Positions 1 through 9,137 of a stretch of DNA of 64,000 bases are shown here, in pieces (the first letter of the stretch is position 1; the number at the start of each line of letters is the position of its first letter). The position numbers were made by a program, and so were the translations under genes. The notes below the pieces were generated by a model, which searched no databases, was not told where the DNA came from, and saw nothing but the letters and a program-made list of their open reading frames with translations. This stretch comes from FEN-1219 sp963728995 (GTDB lineage: Bacteria > Pseudomonadota > Gammaproteobacteria > Steroidobacterales > Rariloculaceae). The DNA lies in assembly GCA_963728995.1 (NCBI GenBank), contig CAVSMD010000003.1, positions 62,001-126,000 of the forward strand, given 5' to 3'.

Positions 1-229
1 ACGCCCGCTGCGCCGCCGTCGCGGCCGCGTCGACGTCGGCGGCCTCGCCGGCGGCGACGTTCGCGAGCACGCGATCGTCGATCGGCGAGCGCGTCTCGAA
101 CGTGCGACCCGACGCGGACGGCTCGCGGCTCGCCATCGATGAAGTGCAGCACGCCGCTCGCGATCCGAAACGCGCGACGTACTGCTCGGCCTTCGCGACG
201 TTGACCTCGAAAGACTGACCCTTGCTCAT
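1..229 (-). CDS. hpaE: 5-carboxymethyl-2-hydroxymuconate semialdehyde dehydrogenase, N-terminal part (HpaE-like)
   Basis: An aldehyde dehydrogenase-family N-terminus starts at the ATG at 229 and runs off the window. The frames read MSKGQSFEVNVAKAEQ, then SGVLHFIDGEP, then SGRTFETRSPIDDRVLANVA, which fits the start of HpaE-type dehydrogenases: a short helix, then the IDGE and NPATG-like 'SPIDD' segments. HpaE oxidises CHMS in 4-hydroxyphenylacetate/homoprotocatechuate meta-cleavage. The three segments lie in different frames, so at least two indels sit between about 100 and 175. The start overlaps the end of the isomerase gene as ATGA, which argues for an operon. Family assignment rests on about 75 residues and on the neighbour; no catalytic Cys or Glu is in view. 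Confidence 0.6.
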   Translation of the reverse strand, partial: MSKGQSFEVNVAKAEQYVARFGSRAACCTSSMASREPSASGRTFETRSPIDDRVLANVAAGEAADVDAAATAAQRA

Positions 230-626
230 GATTTTCCGCCGCGCGCGCTTCACGTACTCGTGCAGGTTGTTCTTCTTGAAATTCAGCACGGGATGGAACT
301 CCTGCATGTTCAGCGAGATCGCGAGCGGGCTCTTCGCATACAGCGGCTCGAGATGCGCCGCGAGCACGCCGAACAATTGCTCTCCGGCCCGCTGCTGCAC
401 GTCGAGCGGCCGACCGTGGCCGATCTGCGCCGTCACGTGCACGAAGCCGTTGTCCGGCGCCTTGTCGGCGATCCGGTACGCATCGGCGCGGTACGCGCGC
501 ACGCGCAAGCCGCCGAGCGGAAACACGCCCGTGGCGAGCGCGCACGCGTGCAGCTTGTCGAGCAGCTCGTCGAGCGCGATGCGAGTCCTCGATATTGGCG
601 GAATACTCGACGACCAGATGCGGCAA
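226..626 (-). CDS. hpaF: 5-carboxymethyl-2-hydroxymuconate isomerase (HpaF/CHMI-like), frameshifted
   Basis: The minus strand reads PHLVVEYSANIED from about 626, the conserved CHMI N-terminus with catalytic Pro1 directly after the start codon (here TTG). It then switches frame near 575 and continues LLDKLHACALATGVFPLGGL, AYRIADKAPDNGFVHVTAQI and NLHEYVKRAR. The length of about 130 residues fits the family, a tautomerase that isomerises 5-carboxymethyl-2-hydroxymuconate. One extra base near 575 explains the shift, and a second near 230 removes the stop that would overlap the hpaE ATG. The TTG start is inferred from Pro1; no strong ribosome site is visible. Function is supported by hpaE downstream and the FAH/DapA genes across the divergent promoter. 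Confidence 0.68.
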
Positions 627-739
627 GGTGATTCCCGTCGCGGCTTGACGTAGACTCGAAACATTCCGAAGAACACCGTAATGACGGCCGCGACGGCTGT
701 CAATTTCGTCGCCGTCAAGCATACCGGTTCGAGAACACC

Positions 740-1644
740 ATGCCGCACCGCACTCACGATCTGACCGCGCTGCGCGGCTCGATTCCCGCCGCTGATCACG
801 CCGTTCAAGCGCGGCGAGGTGGACTACGACAAGTACGCCGAGCTCGTGAGCTTCCAGATCGAGCAGGGCTCGCACGGCATTCTCGTGAACGGCACCACGG
901 CCGAGCCGTCGACGTTGACGACGGACGAGCGCAACCGGCTCGTCACGCTGGCGGTCGAGACCGCGGCCGGCCGCGTGCCCGTGGTCGCGGCCACGGGCTC
1001 GCAATCCCTGGCCGAGAGCCGCGCGCTGACGGAGCACGCGATCGCGGCCGGCGCCGACGCGCTGCTGATCGTCACGCCGTATTACATCCGGCCGCCGCAG
1101 CGCGGCCTCGTCGCGTACTATCTCGAGCTCGCGGCGGGGCACGACGTGCCGTGGATGATCTACCACATCCCCGGCCGCACTGCCGTCAGCGTCACGCTCG
1201 ACACGCTGAAAGCCGTGCAAGGACAAGTCGCCGCATTTCGTCGGCATCAAGCAGGCCGTCAACGATCTCGGCTTCGTGTCCGAGTGCCTGCACGAGCTTC
1301 GGCCGGACTTCAAGGTGTTCGTCGGGCTCGAGGAGCTGAGCTTCCCGATGATGGCCGTCGGCGCCTGCGGACTCATGAACGCCGTCGGCAATCTGCGCCC
1401 CGGCGTGCTCGCGCAGATGTGCGAGGCCGTCTTCGCGAACGACATGGCCGCGGCGCGACGGCTGCACGACCAGCTGCTCGAGATCAACAAGGCCGTGTTC
1501 TTCGACACGAACCCGATTCCGATGAAGTACATGATGAAGAAGCTCGGCCTGCTCGCGCAGAACGAGCATCGCCTGCCGATGGTGCCGGCCACTGCGGAGC
1601 TCGCGGCAAAGCTCGACGGCGTGCTCGCGCGCGCGGGCTCGTAG
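740..1644 (+). CDS. DapA-family (dihydrodipicolinate synthase/N-acetylneuraminate lyase type) class I aldolase, frameshifted
   Basis: Joining three frames gives about 300 residues, the normal DapA-family length. Visible landmarks are LITPFKRGEVDY near the N-terminus, GILVNGTTAEPSTLT (the GTTGE-like substrate loop), the catalytic-Tyr region ALLIVTPYYIRPPQRG, YHIPGRTAVSV, and FVGIKQAVND with the Schiff-base Lys. Single extra bases near 786 and 1220 explain the frame changes. DapA-like aldolases act as pyruvate aldolases or hydratases. Beside hpaE, hpaF and a FAH-family gene, a role at the hydratase/aldolase end of homoprotocatechuate breakdown is more likely than lysine synthesis, but that is inference. 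The gene is co-directional with the FAH gene, 14 bp apart. Confidence 0.75.
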
Positions 1645-1658
1645 CGGCACGCCGACAG

Positions 1659-2524
1659 ATGCGCTTCGTCACCTTCGCGGCCGGCAACCACTCGAGCTTC
1701 GGCGTCGTCAAAGGCGACGGCCATCGTCGACCTCGGCACGTCGCTCGGCAGCCGCTGCCCCACGCTCGGCGCCCTGCTGCGCGCCGGCGAGCTGCCCCGG
1801 GCGATGGAGCTCGCCGCAGCGCGCGAGCCGAGCGTCGCGCTCGATTCGATCCGCTATCTGCCGACGATCCCCGATCCGGAGAAGATCATCTGCATCGGCA
1901 TCAACTACGGCAACCGCAACGAGGAGTACAAGGACGGCGCCGAGGCGCCGAAGTATCCGAGCGTGTTCATGCGCACGCCGGGCAGTCTCGTCGGGCACCT
2001 GGAGCCGATCTGGAATCCCCCCGAATCCGAGCAGCTCGACTACGAGGGCGAGATCGTGATCGTGATCGGCCGCGCCGGGCCGGCGAATCGCGGAAGAGGA
2101 CGCGTGGCGGCACGTCGCCGGGTTGTCGCTGATGAACGAGGGCTCGGTGCGCGACTGGCTGCGGCACTCGAAGTTCAACGTGACGCCGGGCAAGAACTTC
2201 GAGCGCTCCGGCAGCTTCGGCCCGTGGCTCGTGACGGCCGACGAGCTCGACGCGAACGCGGCGCTGCGCCTGACGACGCGCGTGAACGGCGAGCTGCGTC
2301 AGGACGACACGACGGCGAACCTGATCTTCCCGTTCGCGCGGCTGATCGCGTATCTCTCGAGCTTCATGCGCCTGTCGCCCGGCGACCTCATCGCGACGGG
2401 CACGCCGACCGGCGCCGGCGCGCGCTTCGACCCGCCGAAATACCTGCGCGGCGGCGACGTCGTCGAAGTGCACGTGCCCGAGCTCGGCACGCTGCGCAAC
2501 CCCATCGTCGACGAGCCGCGCTGA
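1659..2524 (+). CDS. fumarylacetoacetate hydrolase-family protein (HpaG-like isomerase/decarboxylase), frameshifted
   Basis: About 288 residues over three frames. The N-terminus reads MRFVTFAAGNHSSFGVVKGD. The FAH core carries IICIGINYGNRNEEY, SVFMRTPGSLVGH, LDYEGEIVIVIGR (metal-binding Glu in the D/E-Y-E-x-E motif), ARLIAYLSSFMRLSPGDLI and TGTPTGAGARFDPPKYL. Extra bases near 1722 and 2080 account for the shifts. The family includes fumarylacetoacetase and the OPET decarboxylase/HHDD isomerase HpaG of the 4-hydroxyphenylacetate pathway. Given the hpaE/hpaF genes across the promoter, an HpaG-like role is most likely; acylpyruvase activity cannot be excluded. It closes the divergent catabolic locus, and a repeat island follows. 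Confidence 0.78.
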
Positions 2525-2528
2525 CGCG

Positions 2529-2627
2529 CATCGCAGGCGGGCGTTTGACCATCGCACGCGGGCGATTCCGCTCATCGCAAGCGCGCTGTCTCCACACTGC
2601 CGTTCAGGGCATCGCACGCGGGCGATT
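2529..2627. repeat. Three short direct repeats (18 nt, core CATCGCACGCGGGCGATT)
   Basis: Copies lie at 2529-2546 (two differences), 2550-2567 and 2610-2627. They follow the FAH stop codon at once and open a roughly 500-bp stretch, 2525-3024, in which I see no gene. Confidence 0.7.
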
Positions 2628-2675
2628 GAGGCTTGTGTCAGACGCGCCGGGTGTGCGTGAGGGCGCCCGCGAAAG

Positions 2676-2947
2676 CGCCGCAAGTACGTCCCTGTAAGCT
2701 CGCGCGGCGCCATCCGACCGCCATGGATGGCGGGGGTGCAGCCATTGCAGGAGCGAATTGCTGCCCGGGCGCCGCGCGTTTCGCGAGCGCCCTCACGCAC
2801 CCGGCACTCGCAACAGGCAGCGTGCGCCCGCACAAAGAAGCGGGCGCGCGCTGCCACCCGGTAGTGCCGTCTCCGTGTAGGGGCTCTTTCGAAACACTCG
2901 GCGCCAGGGACGGCGCCGTGTGAGCCTACAGGGATGTACTTGCGGCG
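2676..2947. repeat. Inverted pair of 26-nt dispersed repeat, core TACAGGGATGTACTTGCGGCG
   Basis: The sequence at 2922-2947 matches the reverse complement of 2676-2701 in about 24 of 26 positions. A related copy (GAGCCTACAGGGATGTATTC and onward) is at 61876-61901, 59 kb away, so this is a dispersed non-coding family and not a local duplication. Confidence 0.75.
2718..2771. repeat. REP-like hairpin unit related to the 42.1-kb tandem repeat
   Basis: It begins GACCGCCATGGATGGCGG (a self-complementary CCGCC/GGCGG hairpin) and continues with GCAGGAGCGAATTGC. This is the same order of elements as the 51-bp units at 42081-42182 (GACCGCCAGGGATGGCGG, then GCAGGAGCAAATCCC). Confidence 0.6.
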
Positions 2948-2979
2948 TTTTCGAAAGAGCCCCTACACGGAGACGGCAC
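2864..2979. repeat. Perfect 31-bp inverted repeat flanking 54 bp
   Basis: Positions 2864-2894 and 2949-2979 are exact reverse complements. The arms start GTGCCGTCTCCGTGTAGG and end TTTCGAAA. The 54-nt spacer holds two GGCGCC palindromes and the dispersed TACAGGGATGTA core. It sits between two converging genes, the FAH and RND stop codons. It could fold as a long stem-loop or be a small non-autonomous mobile element; no transposase is nearby. Confidence 0.85.
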
Positions 2980-3024
2980 GGTTGCGACGCCCGTCGCGCG
3001 CCCGCGTGCGATGCGCTGAGTACG

Positions 3025-6000
3025 TCAGCCGGCGGAAGGCGTGGCGTCGGTGCGCATCGTGGCGAGACGGTTCGCGATGGCGTTCGGCGAGCCCGTGCGG
3101 CGCGCCAGCAGGTTGTAGACGGACGGCACGATGAACAGCGTGAACAGCGTCGCCAGGCTCACGCCGGAGAAGATCACCACGCCGAGCGCGGAGCGGCTCG
3201 CCGCACCCGGGCCACGCGCCAAGATCAGGGGCAGCGACCCCATCACGGCCGAGAACGCCGTCATGACCACCGGCCGCAGACGAATCCGCGAAGCCTCGAC
3301 GATCGCTTCCTTGAACTCCATGCCGCGATCGCGCAACTGATTGATGAACTCGACGATCAGCACGCCGTTCTTCGCGGCGATGCCCACGAGCATGATGATG
3401 CCGATCTGGCTGTAGATGTTCAGGCGTCTTGCCGGAGATCGCGAGCCCGAGCAGACCGCCTGCCACGGCGAGCGGCACGGTCACCATGATCACGAGCGGA
3501 TGGACGAAGCTCTCGAACTGCGCGGCGAGCACGAGAAACACCACGAACAGCGCAATGCCGAACGTGAAATACAAGGCGCCGGAGGCTTCCTTGTAATCGA
3601 GGGACTCGCCGCGATAGTCGAGCTGTGCCGTGCCCGGCAGCTCGGTGTGCACGAGATTCTCGAGGTAGTCGAGCGCATCGCCGAGCGAGTAGCCCGGCAC
3701 CAGATTCGCGCTGATCGTCACCGCACGCATGCGGTTGTAGCGATTCAGCTGGCTCGGGCCGGCGACGTCCTCGAGCGTCGTGAGGTTCGACAGCGGAATC
3801 AGCTCGCCGGTGCGATCCGCGCGGACGAAGATGTTGCGCAGGTCGGCATAGCTCGCCCGCTGGTCGGGCTTCGCCTCGAGGATCACGTCGTACTCCTCGC
3901 CGTCGACGACGTAGGTCGTGACCCTGTGCTCGCTCATCAGCGTCTGGAGCGTCGAGCCGATGCTGCGCGCGCTGACGCCGAGACTCGCCGCGCGGTCCGT
4001 GTCGACCCGCACGAGGACCTGCGGTTGCGTCTCGCGCAGGTCCGAGTCGAGACGCGTCAGCCCGGGGTTCGCCGCCGCGCGGTCGATGATGAGATCGCGC
4101 CAGCGCGCGAGCTCCTCGTAGTTGGGACCGCCGAGCACGATCTGCACCGGCTGCACCGCCGCCCCGCCGCGGTTGCCGCTGCTCAAGAAGGCGGTGACGC
4201 GAATGTCGGGGATGTTCTCCCATTGCTTGTTCAGCGTCGAAAGCAGCTCGCGCGTGTCGATCTTGCGCTCGCCCCACGGCTTCAGCGTGACGTTCACGAC
4301 ACCGGACTGGTTGGCGCCGAAGCCGGGCACGCTGACCACGCCGCGTTGCACGGTGCCGTCGTCGTAATAAGGCTGCAGGTACGCTTCCACCTTCGCCGCG
4401 GACTCGCGCAGGCGCTCGAAGCTCGTGCCCTCCGGCGCCATGATCGAGCCCTGGAATTGGCCTCGATCCTCGGTCGGAGCGTATTCCTGCGGGATGCCCT
4501 GCAACAGCGCATAGGCACCCACACCGATCGCGACGCACATGACGACGGCCACCCACGGCGCCCGCAGCGTGATGCGCAGCAGCGCCTGATAGCGATCTGA
4601 CAGCGCATCGAACGCGCGATCCAGCGTATGCGTGAGCCGATTCTCTCCGAGGCTCGAGCGCAGCAGCTTCGAGCACATCATCGGCGAGAGCGACAGGGCG
4701 AGAATCGCAGAGAACACCACCGCCGCTGCGATCGTCACGGCCAACTCGGCGAACACGCGGCCGATACTGTCCTTCAGGAACGCCACGGGCGCGAACACGG
4801 ATACCAGCACGACGGTCGTCGCGATGACGGCGAACGCCACCTGCCGAGTGCCGTTGTAGGCCGCGAGCAGCGGCGCCTCTCCGGTTTCGATGCGCCTATG
4901 CGCGTTCTCGAGCACCACGATCGCGTCGTCGACGACGAGACCGATGGACAGCGCGAGCGCGAGCAGCGTCACGAGATTGATCGAATAGCCGAACAACGAC
5001 AGCACCGAGAACGTGGCGATCAAGCACACCGGAATCGTCACGAGCGGAATCAGCGTGGCGCGGATGGAGCCCAAGAAGACGAAGATCACGAAGCCGACCA
5101 GCGCCGTCGTGATACCGATCGTGTAGTAGATTTCGCTGATCGCGGCGCGGATGTACAGCGAGTCGTCGCCGCTCGTGACGAGCTCCATGCCGTTCGGCAG
5201 ATCGTTGTTGACGCGCGCGACTTCGGCCTTGACGGCGTCGAGCACCTCGACGGTGTTGGCCGTCGACTGCTTGATGATGCCGAAGCCCGTCGTGAGCTTG
5301 CCGTTCGTGTGGAACATGCGGTTGGTCTCGCGCGACTCGACCGCGACCCTGGCGATCTCGCCGAGCCGCACGAGGTGCCCATCGGCGCCCTGCGCGATCA
5401 CGAGATTACGGAACTGATCGGCCGTCTGATAGTTACGCGCGATGCGCACCTGGAAGTTCAGATCCTTCGACTCGATGCGTCCGGCCGGCAGCTCGAGGTT
5501 CTCGCGCTGCAGCGCCGATTCGATGTCGGTGACCGTGAGGTTGCGCGCCGAGAGCGCCTGGCGATCGATCCAGATGCGCATCGACGGACCGCCGGAGCCG
5601 AACACGTTGATCTGCGAGACGCCGGGAATCGTGGCGAAACGGTCGAGCAGATAGCGCTGCGCGTAATCCGTGAGATCCATGAGGCTCATGTCGTCGCCGG
5701 CCAGCGTGAGCCACATGATCGGCTGCGTGTCGGCGTCGGCCTTCTGCACGCTGACCTGGTCCACGTCGTCGGGCAGGCGGCGGCTCACGCGCGAAACGCG
5801 ATCGCGCACGTCGTTCGCCGCCTCGTCCAGGCGCCGATTCAGGTAGAACTCCACCGTCACCGACGACTGGCCGTCGCGGCTCTGCGAGCGGATGTTCTTC
5901 ACGCCCTCGATGCCCGAGAGCTCCGCCTCGAGCACTTGGGTGATCCGCGTCTCGATGATCTCCGCGGAAGCGCCCGGGATAGCTGACCTGGACTTGGACC

Positions 6001-6131
6001 GTCGGGGCGACGGTGTCGGGGTTCTCGCGAACCGTCAGATCACGGAAGGACAGCGCGCCGAGCGCGAGCAGCATGAGGCTCAGAACGGTCGCGAAGACGG
6101 GACGCTTGACGGAGGTATCTGACAGCCACAT
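3025..6131 (-). CDS. RND (HAE1/AcrB-MexB type) multidrug efflux permease, frameshifted
   Basis: About 1,034 residues, normal for an inner-membrane RND proton antiporter. The N-terminus is MWLSDTSVKRPVFATVLSLM (TM1). TM4 carries GLVVDDAIVVLEN with the Asp pair used for proton relay. Porter-domain segments such as VTVEFYLNRRLDEAANDVRD follow the family, and the C-terminal half holds a second TM set (FVVFLVLAAQFESFVHPLVI, LVGIAAKNGVLIVEF). Extra bases near 5988 and 3422 break the frame. It lies 18 bp downstream of its adaptor gene, so the two form an operon without an outer-membrane channel gene. It would export drugs, dyes or lipophilic compounds; the substrate cannot be read from the sequence. 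Confidence 0.93.
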
Positions 6132-6149
6132 GGGCGCTGGTCTCGCTCG

Positions 6150-7334
6150 TTAGCCGCGCGCGCCCGGCGGCGGCGCGGGCAGTGGCTCCTTGGAAATCTC
6201 GCTGACGGCAGCGCCGCTTTCCTCGAATCGAACCTGCATGCCGTCGCGCAGCTTCACGATGCCTTCGACGACGATCGCATCGCCCTCCTGCAAGCCGCCG
6301 AGCACCTCGACGACGCCGAAGCGGCGGCCACCGATCTCGATCTGCTGCTGCATGGCCGTCTGTCCGTCGAGACGGTAGACGTAGGCGCGATTCTGCACCT
6401 GGAACACGGCGCCCTCGGGCACGACGAGCGCTTCGTGCTGTGTCGTGAGCACGTCGACCGTCAGCAGCATGCCCGGGCGAAGCGACGCGGTCCTGGTTCG
6501 GCACGTGGGCGCGCACCGTGAGCGGCGCGCGTGACGGGATCGACGCGCGAGCCCACCGTGCGGACGACGCCGTCGAACTCGCGATCCGGGAAGCTGACGC
6601 TCTTCGCGATGATCTTCGCGCCCGGCGTCATCGCCCCGAGATACGTCTCGGGCACCGTGAAGTCGAGCTTGATCGTCGAGATGTCGTCGATCGACGTGAT
6701 CGCCGTGTTCGGGCGTGAGCAACGTGCCGGGGCTCACCTTGCGAAAGCCGAGCAGACCGCTGAAGGGTGCCAGTATCAAGCGGTCGCGCAATCGTGCGAG
6801 GACACTGTTGAGCCGCGCCTGCATGGCGTCGGCACGCGAGCGCGCAACGTCGAGCTCCGACGCGGCCGTCAGACCGCGCTTGCTGAGCTCCTCGAGCCGC
6901 CGCAACTGACTCTGCGCATCGTTCAGATTGGCACGCGCCTCGGCCAGCGCGGCCTCTTCCTCTTGATTCGTGAGCTCGATGAGCACGGCGCCCTGTTGAA
7001 CGTAGTCGCCGTCCTCGAAGTTCACGCGCCGAACCGTGTCCGTGACCTTCGCCGTCAGCGTCACCGACTCGTTCGCCTGCGCCGTGCCGAGGGCTTCGAC
7101 CACGTCGTAGAGCTGCTCGCGATGCGCTCGGCCGATCACGACGAGCGGCGGCTCGGCCGCCGCTCGTCCGGCGAAGCCAGCGGAGGGGCGCCCCGCCGGA
7201 GCCCCGGCCCCGCCCGGCCCACGCGCCGCGGGGCCGCTCGCGGCGGCTCCGTCGCCAGTCCGATGGCCCGTGAAGTACCACACGCCGCCGGCACCGAGTG
7301 CGAAGGCGACAACAACGAGCAACGCGTTTTTCAT
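6150..7334 (-). CDS. RND efflux periplasmic adaptor (membrane fusion protein), frameshifted
   Basis: The start is MKNALLVVVAFALGAGGVWY, an uncleaved anchor or signal, followed by a Gly/Ala/Pro-rich linker. A lipoyl/hairpin core follows (ESVTLTAKVTDTVRRVNFEDG, YVQQGAVLIEL), then a coiled-coil hairpin (EEEAALAEARANLNDAQSQL), the barrel (FSGLLGFRKVSPGTLL) and the membrane-proximal domain (VLGGLQEGDAIVVEG). Frame changes near 6716, 6535 and 6495 each fit one extra base. The adaptor bridges the RND permease encoded next to an outer-membrane factor encoded elsewhere. I chose the ATG at 7334 because the signal-like segment begins there; upstream in-frame sequence has no such features. Confidence 0.92.
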   Translation of the reverse strand: MKNALLVVVAFALGAGGVWYFTGHRTGDGAAASGPAARGPGGAGAPAGRPSAGFAGRAAAEPPLVVIGRAHREQLYDVVEALGTAQANESVTLTAKVTDTVRRVNFEDGDYVQQGAVLIELTNQEEEAALAEARANLNDAQSQLRRLEELSKRGLTAASELDVARSRADAMQARLNSVLARLRDRLILAPFSGLLGFRKVSPGTLLTPEHGDHVDRRHLDDQARLHGARDVSRGDDAGREDHREERQLPGSRVRRRRPHGGLARRSRHARRSRCAPTCRTRTASLRPGMLLTVDVLTTQHEALVVPEGAVFQVQNRAYVYRLDGQTAMQQQIEIGGRRFGVVEVLGGLQEGDAIVVEGIVKLRDGMQVRFEESGAAVSEISKEPLPAPPPGARG

Positions 7335-7567
7335 GGGCGTTCGGTTCCTCGATCCGTTTACTGAATGAGCTCCGCTTCCGTACGGAGCATCGAGTGGGGC
7401 GTGGTCAACGTAGGTGACCGGAAAATTATGCCATGCTGCTGAATCTGCGACCGCGCGGCAGGCGCTCGAAAACGTCTCATTTTTTCTCAAGGTGCAGGCA
7501 GTTACGCGCGCCACCCCTCGACCATTGAACACTCGCGAAGGGCGGCGCCCGACGCTAACATAACCGC

Positions 7568-8494
7568 ATGAGCACGCCTGGTATCGCCGCCACCGTCCGC
7601 ACCGACGCCATGGTGTCGATCAATGCGCACATCCCCGAGGACGCAATGAGCGCGAGCCTGCTCGGCACCGAGCGCTCCGGCCATGGCGTGCGGATTCGCG
7701 ACGACGGCCTCATCGTGACCATCGGTTACGTCGTGCACGAGGCCGACAACCTGTGGATCGGGACCCAGAACGCCGTCGTGCCCGGCTTCGTGGTCGGCCA
7801 CGACTTCGACAGCGGCCTTGCGCTCGTGAAGCCGTCCTTGCCCCTGCGCGGCAGCCGGATGGAGATCGGCCGGGCAGACTCGCTGAAGGTCGGCGACACC
7901 GTGACGGTCATGAGCAGCGGTGGGCGGGCGCAGGTCGTCGACGCGCGGGTCGTCGCGAAGCAAGAGTTCGCTGGCCGCTGGGAGTACCTGCTCGACCAAG
8001 CCATATTCACGGCACCGCCGCACGACAGCTGGTCCGGGGCCGCGCTCGTCGACGCGGACAACCGGCTGTGCGGTCTCGGCTCGCTCGTGATTCAGGGGTT
8101 TCAGCTGCGCGGCGCATCGACCAACGTCAACATGTTCGTCCCGATCGACTTGCTCACGCCCGTCATCGACGACATCTGCACGCATGGCCGGCGGCTCTCG
8201 CCCCCGCGGCCGTGGCTCGGCATGTTGGTGCACGACGACAACCATGAGCTGACCGTCGTCGGGGTGTATCGAAACTGCCCCGCCGACAGCGCCGGGCTGC
8301 GGCCCGGCGACGTGATCGTCAGCGTCGACGATGAACCGGTGATCGGGCTCGGCGATATGCTTCGTAAGATGTGGAGCCTCGGTAGCGCCGGCGTCGAAGT
8401 GCCGCTGGACGTCGTGCGCAATACCGAGCGGATGGAGCTGCGCGTCCGTTCCGGCGATCGGACCGGCTTCCAGCGCAAAGGCACGCTGCAGTAG
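7568..8494 (+). CDS. HtrA/DegP-like trypsin-fold protein with PDZ domain, catalytic His and Asp replaced
   Basis: 308 residues: a trypsin-like domain (about 10-205) and a PDZ domain (about 213-300, with PWLGMLV and GLRPGDVIVSVDDEPV). In HtrA proteins the triad lies in TNxHVV, S/T-D-L/I-A-L and GNSGG. Here the corresponding segments are IVTIGYVVHEAD (Tyr54 for His), DSGLALVK (Gly83 for Asp) and SWSGAALVD (Ser156 kept). No signal peptide is evident, so it may be cytoplasmic or exported in another way. The most economical reading is an inactive regulatory or chaperone-like relative. The reading frame is uninterrupted, so the substitutions are not indel artefacts. Alignment by eye carries some uncertainty at the Asp position. 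Confidence 0.8.
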   Translation: MSTPGIAATVRTDAMVSINAHIPEDAMSASLLGTERSGHGVRIRDDGLIVTIGYVVHEADNLWIGTQNAVVPGFVVGHDFDSGLALVKPSLPLRGSRMEIGRADSLKVGDTVTVMSSGGRAQVVDARVVAKQEFAGRWEYLLDQAIFTAPPHDSWSGAALVDADNRLCGLGSLVIQGFQLRGASTNVNMFVPIDLLTPVIDDICTHGRRLSPPRPWLGMLVHDDNHELTVVGVYRNCPADSAGLRPGDVIVSVDDEPVIGLGDMLRKMWSLGSAGVEVPLDVVRNTERMELRVRSGDRTGFQRKGTLQ

Positions 8495-8534
8495 CGCACT
8501 GCACGTGCAGCAGCGCGTAGCCCGCTCGAACGAA

Positions 8535-8559
8535 AACGGCGGCCATATAGGCCGCCGTT
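8535..8559. terminator. 10-bp stem hairpin between convergent genes
   Basis: AACGGCGGCC, loop ATATA, GGCCGCCGTT forms a perfect stem between the HtrA-like stop (8494) and the cytochrome c' stop (8579). On the minus strand the stem is followed by TTTTCG, a weak U-tract, so it could terminate the cytochrome transcript. Confidence 0.6.
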
Positions 8560-8578
8560 CGCAGTGACCTGTCTGCGA

Positions 8579-9061
8579 CTATTCTTCTTGGCGACGCCGA
8601 TACGGGCGGTGACAGCCGCCGCACGCCTGACCGACGGCCTGCACCATGCCCTTGGCGGCCTCGAAGCCGTTCTGGCTCGCGGCATCGGCCAACGCCTGCG
8701 CTGCGGTTTGCAGATCCATGGCCTTCTGGTGGAAATCGTCCATGTTCATCCAGATCTCGGGCAAGGCCGCGCTGCCCGGCACCGCGCTGTTCGGAATGAA
8801 GCCTTCCGGGATCATGCCCGCGAGCGTTGCGACATCGTGGGCATCCTTGGTGAACGTCGCGTCGTTCGCCGGAATCTCGCCTTGCGCCATGCCACGCAAT
8901 CGAGCGACCTTCCATTGGATCGCCGTCATCAAGCCTTCGCGGAAGTGAAAGGCCGCCATTTCCGGCGTGTCCTCCTGTGCGCTCGGGGCACCCGACCCAC
9001 ACGAGACCACGAGCAGCGGGACGACAACGACCCCAAGCAACTTCACGGCAAGCTTTTTCAT
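8579..9061 (-). CDS. cytochrome c' / c-556 family heme protein, probable lipoprotein
   Basis: 160 residues. MKKLAVKLLGVVVVPLLVVS is a signal peptide ending in the lipobox LVVSC. A four-helix-bundle type body follows (EMAAFHFREGLMTAIQWKVA; LPEIWMNMDDFHQKAMDLQT), and the single heme site CGGCH lies at the C-terminus (VGQACGGCHRPYRRRQEE), as in cytochromes c' and c-556. This class binds a five- or six-coordinate c heme and serves in NO/CO binding or periplasmic electron transfer. The ATG at 9061 was chosen over a longer frame because the signal peptide starts there. Lipid anchoring is inferred from the Cys after LVVS. Confidence 0.88.
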   Translation of the reverse strand: MKKLAVKLLGVVVVPLLVVSCGSGAPSAQEDTPEMAAFHFREGLMTAIQWKVARLRGMAQGEIPANDATFTKDAHDVATLAGMIPEGFIPNSAVPGSAALPEIWMNMDDFHQKAMDLQTAAQALADAASQNGFEAAKGMVQAVGQACGGCHRPYRRRQEE

Positions 9062-9137
9062 GGCTGGACCTTCTATGTTATTCGCGCGGAATTGCGGGCC
9101 AGCATAGCCAAATCGCTCCCGCGCTCGCAAGTCGAGG

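Noticed and set aside
2864..2979. Insertion sequence
   Set aside because: Perfect inverted repeats but only 54 bp between them and no transposase; kept as a repeat or MITE candidate.
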